A DNA stretch of 64,000 nt from assembly GCF_048159605.1 (NCBI RefSeq), contig NZ_JBLREB010000001.1:1550001-1614000 (forward strand), in the 5' to 3' direction. The notes under the pieces were generated by a model, which was given only the letters and a program-made list of their open reading frames with translations, searched no databases and was not told where the DNA came from. The DNA comes from Ectobacillus polymachus. Lineage in GTDB: Bacteria; Bacillota; Bacilli; Bacillales; Bacillaceae_G. Position numbers and translations under genes: made by a program. Shown in pieces: positions 59,087 to 64,000 of the stretch. Every line of letters starts with the position of its first letter. The stretch's first letter is position 1.

Positions 59087-60748
59087 TTGAACGCTAACAT
59101 CGTTATGGATGTTTCTTGGCAAGAGGCTTTTTTACAAAGATTAGAGCATGATGGTCCTTGGGCAAGCTGGAAGGCCTATCATCTTGCCTACGAAACGGAA
59201 AAACAGCTGTTAATTTCTTCCTTCGAAGGACTCCAAGCACCAACCTATCTGCCCCATCTTACACTTCTGCCTCATCAATTAGAGGCCGCACGAACCGTTT
59301 TAGAAGAAATGCACGGAAAAGCTATTCTAGCAGATGAAGTAGGGCTCGGTAAAACCATTGAAGCAGGCTTAATTTTAAAGGAGTATATGATTCGCGGTCT
59401 TGTGAAAAAAGTCCTCATTCTCGTCCCGGCCTCACTTGTATCACAGTGGACATTCGAGCTTACAACAAAGTTCTACATTCCGGCAACTGCCTTTCGTAAA
59501 AGCTATTCATGGGAGCAAGTTGACGTAATTGTCTCATCTATTGATACGGCAAAGCGTTCCCCGCATCGCGAAATCGTTCTGAACACAGAATATGATCTTA
59601 TTATTATTGATGAGGCTCATAAATTAAAAAACAACAAAACAAAAAACTATGAATTCGTACAACAATTAAAGAAAAGATTTTGCTTGCTTTTGACCGCTAC
59701 ACCGATTCAAAATCGCATGGACGAAATTTTCAATCTCGTTTCCCTCTTAAAACCTGGTCATTTAGGGAACGAAGAACACTTTGAACAATACTATTCTTCC
59801 AAACGAAAAGGAGTAGAAAATGAGGAAGCTCTTCGAAAACTTATAAATATGGTTATGGTGCGAAATCGTCGTAGTGATACGAAAATCGAGTGGCCGAAAC
59901 GACACGTTCATACAATATTCGTTGACTTGAATGAACAGGAGCGCTCGCTTTACAACTCTATTTTAAACAAACGTGATGCTACCTCCTTCTCTTCACTTAC
60001 CTTACTTCGTGAAGCGTGCAGCAGCCGGGAAGCTGTATATTTTTCCTTGCAAAAGCTAGTAGAAAAACGAAAAAAAGAGGGTATTCCACCGGATCCTCAC
60101 ATTGATAACATAATAGACTGCATCAACTGCATACCATTCAATTCGAAAGCGCAAAAGGCTCTTGAAATTATAAAAGAAATAAATGATAAGGTGATTATTT
60201 TCACAGAATATCGGGCATCACAAATGTATTTACAATGGTTTTTAAAGCAGCATAACATATCATCTGTTCCTTTTCGCGGGGGGTTTAAACGAGGAAAAAA
60301 GGATTGGATGCGAGAATTATTTCAACATCATGCCCAAGTTCTCATTGCAACAGAAGCAGGCGGTGAAGGGATTAATCTACAGTTTTGCAATACGATGATT
60401 AATTATGACCTACCATGGAATCCAATGCGTCTTGAGCAACGAATCGGACGGATTCATCGACTCGGTCAGCAGCAGGATGTGCATATTTATAATATGGTTA
60501 CAAAAAATACCGTTGAAGAACATATTATGAAATTACTTTATGACAAAATCCAATTATTTGAACGTGTAATAGGAGAGCTTGATGAAATACTAACAAAAAT
60601 TGATCTAAAAAATATAGAAGATCACATTCAAGATATATTTACATCCTCAAAAAGCGAAGGAGAAATTCGAATAAAAATGGAGAATTTAGCTTCTATTATA
60701 GAATTTTCAAAAGGTAATGAGGGGATGAAAATACATGCTGCAACGTGA
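59087..60748 (+). CDS. yqhH: SNF2-family DNA/RNA helicase-like ATPase YqhH
   Basis: A 553-residue Snf2-type ATPase. RecA domain 1 has the Q-like HQLEAARTVL, Walker A LADEVGLGKTIEAGLIL and motif II IIDEAHKLKN; TATPIQNRMDEIFNLV is motif III. RecA domain 2 has FTEYRASQMYLQWF, EAGGEGINLQFCN and motif VI EQRIGRIHRLGQ. It belongs to the RapA/HepA-like group and may act on nucleic acid-protein complexes or RNA polymerase. Starts at TTG (59087) eight bases after AAGGAGGAG. Overlaps yqhG by 14 bases. Confidence 0.93.
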   Translation: MNANIVMDVSWQEAFLQRLEHDGPWASWKAYHLAYETEKQLLISSFEGLQAPTYLPHLTLLPHQLEAARTVLEEMHGKAILADEVGLGKTIEAGLILKEYMIRGLVKKVLILVPASLVSQWTFELTTKFYIPATAFRKSYSWEQVDVIVSSIDTAKRSPHREIVLNTEYDLIIIDEAHKLKNNKTKNYEFVQQLKKRFCLLLTATPIQNRMDEIFNLVSLLKPGHLGNEEHFEQYYSSKRKGVENEEALRKLINMVMVRNRRSDTKIEWPKRHVHTIFVDLNEQERSLYNSILNKRDATSFSSLTLLREACSSREAVYFSLQKLVEKRKKEGIPPDPHIDNIIDCINCIPFNSKAQKALEIIKEINDKVIIFTEYRASQMYLQWFLKQHNISSVPFRGGFKRGKKDWMRELFQHHAQVLIATEAGGEGINLQFCNTMINYDLPWNPMRLEQRIGRIHRLGQQQDVHIYNMVTKNTVEEHIMKLLYDKIQLFERVIGELDEILTKIDLKNIEDHIQDIFTSSKSEGEIRIKMENLASIIEFSKGNEGMKIHAAT

Positions 60749-61526
60749 TATACACAACTATTTGCACGAATTTTTCACATCTAATCATTGTGATATTTTG
60801 GAGTCATCTACCTACTGCCTAGATGTTCAGCTTACGATTGAAATGGATAAATTTTTAATGAACAGACCTTTTTATTGGCATTATTTAGAAAAAACAGGTG
60901 GAGATCCAAAACCAATGCGTCTCACATTAATCACAGATCAAAAACAAGCACCTGCAGATCATCCAGGTGAAGTTATACACTATGGATCACCTTTTCTCCA
61001 TCGAGTCTTTCAAGCTGCTCGTGAACTTGGTTCTTTTATTCGTTTGTATGAGATTGTTCAGCCTAAATCAGAGCAGCATATCCCATTGCATCCGTGGCTT
61101 TGTATGAATGTAAAAGTTTCCTATCAATGTGACCGAAAAAAAGATACGCTGCACTCAATCGGTCTTCATCTCATTTCTGGAACAATAATATCTGATTTTC
61201 ATAAGATATTAGAAAAAGTTTCCTTCACTCCAAAAATACCTGATTTTTGCTTTACCTTAAGTCCAATTATTAAACCAAAAAGTGGATTTACTAGGCTTGA
61301 AGACGCACTAAAAATGATTATTCAGCAAGAAGATCACACGTGGGCAGACGAAGCACGAAATCGCTGGCAGCATGATTTGCACTTACTACATGAATTTTAT
61401 AAGGATAGAGACTGTGAAACATACGAAAAAGAAAAACAAGCATTACAAGACCAATACGAACCGAAAATTGTAATGAAAATCATTAATGGCGGCATTTTTT
61501 ATGTAACGAAGGACAGCATATTCTAA
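60735..61526 (+). CDS. yqhG: YqhG family protein
   Basis: A 263-residue soluble protein of the YqhG family, always found after yqhH. The N terminus is typical (DIHNYLHEFFTSN, VQLTIEMDKFLMNRPFYWHYLEKTGGDP). No enzyme motif is seen. The start overlaps the yqhH stop by 14 bases, which together with strict neighbourhood suggests that YqhG is a partner of the YqhH ATPase. In B. subtilis sinI-sinR follow; here they do not. Confidence 0.92.
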   Translation: MLQRDIHNYLHEFFTSNHCDILESSTYCLDVQLTIEMDKFLMNRPFYWHYLEKTGGDPKPMRLTLITDQKQAPADHPGEVIHYGSPFLHRVFQAARELGSFIRLYEIVQPKSEQHIPLHPWLCMNVKVSYQCDRKKDTLHSIGLHLISGTIISDFHKILEKVSFTPKIPDFCFTLSPIIKPKSGFTRLEDALKMIIQQEDHTWADEARNRWQHDLHLLHEFYKDRDCETYEKEKQALQDQYEPKIVMKIINGGIFYVTKDSIF

Positions 61527-61552
61527 TTGAAGGGATTATATGTCCGAGAACA

Positions 61553-61576
61553 ACCGTTATACCAACGTATAACGGT
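61553..61576 (+). terminator. Hairpin after yqhG
   Basis: ACCGTTATAC pairs perfectly with GTATAACGGT around CAAC; a T-run comes only after 13 bases. The arm ACCGTTATA is shared with the efp terminator at 45064-45109. Confidence 0.65.
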
Positions 61577-61620
61577 CACCTCACACATTTTTCTAGATTC
61601 CTTACTTTTTAAAGATCCAT

Positions 61621-62715
61621 TTATTTACTATGTTTCGTTATGAATATCTCCAATGTTTCCATTGCCTTTACTACCGTTTTACTTGTTACTGAACCAATGA
61701 GATGAATGGATTCATGTGGTAATACAGCAGCCTGTGCAATTGTTTGTATCGCTTCCTTATCCCCTATCGCAATACCAAAATCCGCAAGAGAAGAAGGAAA
61801 ATGAAATTTCTTATAGTAAGGTAAAAGAAATTCAATTTCATCCCACTTTTTCTCTATTGCTAGTTGTACAAATATACCGTATGCTACTTTCTCCCCATGT
61901 AAGAAGGAATGTGTTTCATTCATTTTTGTTAACCCATTATGAATAGCGTGAGCCCCAGCTACTCTTCCAAAGTGATCCCCATAACCTCCAACCATACCTC
62001 CAGCAGCAATAATTGTTTCAATGACTTTTATAAAGGCTGGAGAAATCATTTTTATATCCATACTTGCAAGTGCCTTTTCACCCAATTGTAGAGGAACATC
62101 TCGACACATTTTTGCCACATGATGAGCAATAGTTACAGAAATAGGTGTATCAAAAAGTTGTTCAATTAATACATTTGCTTCATACCATTTAGCTAGTGTA
62201 TCAGCTATTCCTGCCTTTAGAAGACGAACTGGAGATGAAAGGATAATACGCGGGTCTACTAAAACCATATTCGTACTTGTAGGAAATACAGTATAATGTG
62301 TGAATATACTGGTTTTATCATAAAACACACTTAATGGAGTCCATGCTGCACAGTTAGAAGCAAGAGTGGGAATGAGAACAGTTGCCGTATGGGTTTCATT
62401 ACCAATTGCTTTTACCAAATCTAATACTTTTCCTCCGCCAACTCCAATGACAGCTTGAAACGCATCTTTTCGAACTTTTCTAGAAATTCTAGCCACTTCC
62501 TCTACCGTACATTCCCCTCCATAAACTTCAAATTTACAAAGCACCTGAGAAAATGTTGGGAAATAAGGTTCTGCTGCTTTCCAAGATGCATCACCATGAA
62601 TAATCAGACAGCTTATAATTCCTCTATTTAACAATCTTCCTTCGAGTGATTCCAATACACCTTCCTCACAAACATACAACTGTGGTGCTCCTCTTACTTC
62701 TAAATGTTCTTTCAT
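61621..62715 (-). CDS. Iron-containing alcohol dehydrogenase family (GldA-like)
   Basis: A 364-residue group III metal-dependent dehydrogenase. The NAD-binding GVGGGKVLDLVKAI and the metal-ligand positions are present: Asp in AGIADTLAKWYEA, His in GAHAIHNGLT and His in HSFLHGEKVAYG. The overall layout fits glycerol dehydrogenase and its uncharacterised relatives. The substrate is not clear. GGAGGGGAAAAG precedes the ATG. It follows metQ after a terminator, so co-regulation with methionine genes is not indicated. Confidence 0.88.
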   Translation of the reverse strand: MKEHLEVRGAPQLYVCEEGVLESLEGRLLNRGIISCLIIHGDASWKAAEPYFPTFSQVLCKFEVYGGECTVEEVARISRKVRKDAFQAVIGVGGGKVLDLVKAIGNETHTATVLIPTLASNCAAWTPLSVFYDKTSIFTHYTVFPTSTNMVLVDPRIILSSPVRLLKAGIADTLAKWYEANVLIEQLFDTPISVTIAHHVAKMCRDVPLQLGEKALASMDIKMISPAFIKVIETIIAAGGMVGGYGDHFGRVAGAHAIHNGLTKMNETHSFLHGEKVAYGIFVQLAIEKKWDEIEFLLPYYKKFHFPSSLADFGIAIGDKEAIQTIAQAAVLPHESIHLIGSVTSKTVVKAMETLEIFITKHSK

Positions 62716-62740
62716 GCTTTTCCCCTCCTAAGTAATAAGT

Positions 62741-62787
62741 AAAAAAGAAGTGACGTATTAGGGATGTGAATCCACTTTATACGTCAC
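62741..62787 (-). terminator. Terminator after metQ
   Basis: GTGACGTAT (62750-62758) pairs with ATACGTCAC (62779-62787), with inner GGGAT/ATCC; on the minus strand CTTCTTTTTT follows. Confidence 0.88.
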
Positions 62788-62794
62788 ATTGCGT

Positions 62795-63625
62795 TTATTT
62801 TCGATTAAGCATCCATTCTGGTTTTCCAAACCCTTTGAAATCTTTATCAATTTCAGACTCAAATTCTTTTGACTCTACAGCTGTTTTTATATCTTTTGCA
62901 AATTGTTTATCTATATCTTTTGTATTTACAACAACACGATTACGATATTCGTCAGGCATTTTTTCGAGTTGAAGTGCATCAAGCAAATTCATTTTAGCAG
63001 CTAAAGCATAGTTTCCTGGTACCGCTGATAAATCAACACTTTCTACTGCACGAGGAAGTTGTGCTGCTTCAATTGGCTTAAATACAAGTTTTTTCTTATT
63101 CTCTTTTACATCTTTTTCAGAGACAGTTAATGGATTTACGTTAGGATCAATTTTGATAAAGCCCGCATCCTGTAAAATGACAAATGCACGTGCTGCGTTA
63201 GTTGGATCATTTGGAATTGCAATCGAGCTTCCTTCTTTTACATCAAGTAAAGATTTATATGTTTTTGAATAAATTCCCATTGGCGCTGTTGGAACAACTA
63301 TAACCTCTGAAAGTTGAATGTTATTTTGTTTTGAAAAATTATCCATATAAATCTTATGCTGGAATAGGTTCGCATCAATACTTCCTTCTGCCAATGCTTT
63401 ATTTGGTTGAATATAGTCACTAAATTCTATTACTGTCACCTTATAGCCCATTTTTTCTAGCTGTGGTTTAATTGCTTTTGAAACCATATCACTATACGGT
63501 CCAGTTGTTGCGCCTATTTTAAGTTCCTTTTTGTTTGCAGCAGTTTGAGATTGGGGTTGTCCTCCGCAAGCTGCTAATAGACCTATTGATATTAAAAATA
63601 CAACTAGCAATACTAATCTCTTCAT
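62795..63625 (-). CDS. metQ: Methionine ABC transporter substrate-binding lipoprotein
   Basis: A 276-residue NlpA-family lipoprotein. The signal peptide ends in the lipobox LLAAC with the lipidated Cys at residue 20, then a Gly/Gln/Ser linker. Family stretches: KIGATTGPYSDM, VIEFSDYIQPNKALAEGSIDANLFQHKIYM, and AAQLPRAVESVDLSAVPGNYA in pieces. GAGGAGG precedes the ATG. It follows the MetI gene by about 35 bases. Methionine (or its derivatives) as substrate follows from family and operon. Confidence 0.94.
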   Translation of the reverse strand: MKRLVLLVVFLISIGLLAACGGQPQSQTAANKKELKIGATTGPYSDMVSKAIKPQLEKMGYKVTVIEFSDYIQPNKALAEGSIDANLFQHKIYMDNFSKQNNIQLSEVIVVPTAPMGIYSKTYKSLLDVKEGSSIAIPNDPTNAARAFVILQDAGFIKIDPNVNPLTVSEKDVKENKKKLVFKPIEAAQLPRAVESVDLSAVPGNYALAAKMNLLDALQLEKMPDEYRNRVVVNTKDIDKQFAKDIKTAVESKEFESEIDKDFKGFGKPEWMLNRK

Positions 63626-63659
63626 AAAATAAAGTCCTCCTCAGAAGTGAATTATGAAT

Positions 63660-64000
63660 CTATTTTTTATTTAATTGGCTTGCAATGCGATCCCCTAAAA
63701 ATTGAAGGATCTGTACAAGACAAATTAATACAATAACCGTTGTAAACATAACCGTATTGTCATAACGATAATATCCATAACGAATAGCTAAATCACCGAC
63801 ACCGCCGCCTCCAACAATTCCAGCCATTGCAGAGTATGCCACTAAACTAATTGTCGTCAATGTAATCCCTTGTACAATCCCTGATTGAGCTTCTGATAAG
63901 AGTACATCCTTAATAATCATCCATGGCGTGGCTCCAATTGCTATGCCAGCTTCAATCACTCCTTTATCAATCTCTCGAAAGGAGGTTTCCACAATTCGAG
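63660..64000 (-). CDS. metI: Methionine ABC transporter permease, 5' part outside the window
   Basis: The C-terminal part of a MetI-type permease; the frame stays open to the window edge, reading RIVETSFREIDKGVIEAGIAIGATPWMII, which contains the EAA loop that binds the ATPase MetN. Three hydrophobic helices follow (for example LTTISLVAYSAMAGIVGGGGVG). A GTG at 63992 is internal and not the start. The order MetI then MetQ implies metN further upstream, outside the window. Confidence 0.93.
   Translation of the reverse strand, partial: RIVETSFREIDKGVIEAGIAIGATPWMIIKDVLLSEAQSGIVQGITLTTISLVAYSAMAGIVGGGGVGDLAIRYGYYRYDNTVMFTTVIVLICLVQILQFLGDRIASQLNKK

Noticed and set aside
1..64000. tRNA, rRNA, CRISPR arrays, prophage or transposase genes
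   Set aside because: Looked for on both strands; no cloverleaf, rRNA segment, regularly spaced repeats or transposase/integrase motif was seen.

Overview
The window is a low-GC chromosomal segment of an endospore-forming Bacillus. Gene content and order (spo0A-spoIVB-recN-argR-tlyA-dxs-ispA-xseBA-folD-nusB-yqhY-accCB-spoIIIA-efp-aroQ-yqhRQP-mntR-lipM-yqhL-gcv-yqhHG) follow the B. subtilis map. Leucine dehydrogenase, the methylmalonyl-CoA mutase set and dispersed structured intergenic repeats point to the B. cereus group, an inference from family resemblance only. Nearly all genes are on the minus strand; no rRNA, tRNA, CRISPR, prophage or insertion sequence was recognised.

Layout. 1-6000: an L,D-transpeptidase, a small membrane protein, an arginine-type amino acid ABC transporter (artP-artQ-artR) and the sigI-rsgI sigma/anti-sigma pair behind a SigI-like promoter. 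6000-13300: bacilliredoxin brxB, meaB, mutB, mutA, a Nudix hydrolase and a DUF421 protein. 13400-23600: the branched-chain keto-acid cluster ptb-bcd-buk-lpdV-bkdAA-bkdAB-bkdB with its sigma-54 activator BkdR and a near-perfect -24/-12 promoter. Together these turn leucine, isoleucine and valine into branched acyl-CoA and acyl-phosphate; mutAB-meaB could process propionyl-CoA-derived methylmalonyl-CoA.

23600-45000: yqzF, a 45-codon yycC behind a structured leader, spo0A, spoIVB, recN, argR, tlyA, the isoprenoid and one-carbon genes, nusB, yqhY, accCB and the complete eight-gene spoIIIA operon, which builds the mother-cell channel to the forespore. 45000-64000: efp, papA, aroQ, yqhR, yqhQ, yqhP, mntR, an unrecognised 276-residue protein, lipM, a rhodanese-like protein lacking the catalytic cysteine, HAD and GNAT enzymes, the glycine cleavage genes, yqhH-yqhG, a GldA-like dehydrogenase, and the methionine transporter genes metQ and metI (cut by the window edge).

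Most worth a second look: four dispersed copies of a structured element (AGTGAAACTT box plus a covarying stem ending in GTTAG), each oriented toward the next gene and lying in its leader position; an unidentified GC-rich structured element before the HAD gene; a spoIIIAD that can only start at ATT or ATC; a sigma-54 promoter with an inverted repeat at enhancer distance; a 46-bp perfect palindrome inside the art operon; and the lack of a recognisable glycine riboswitch before gcvT.
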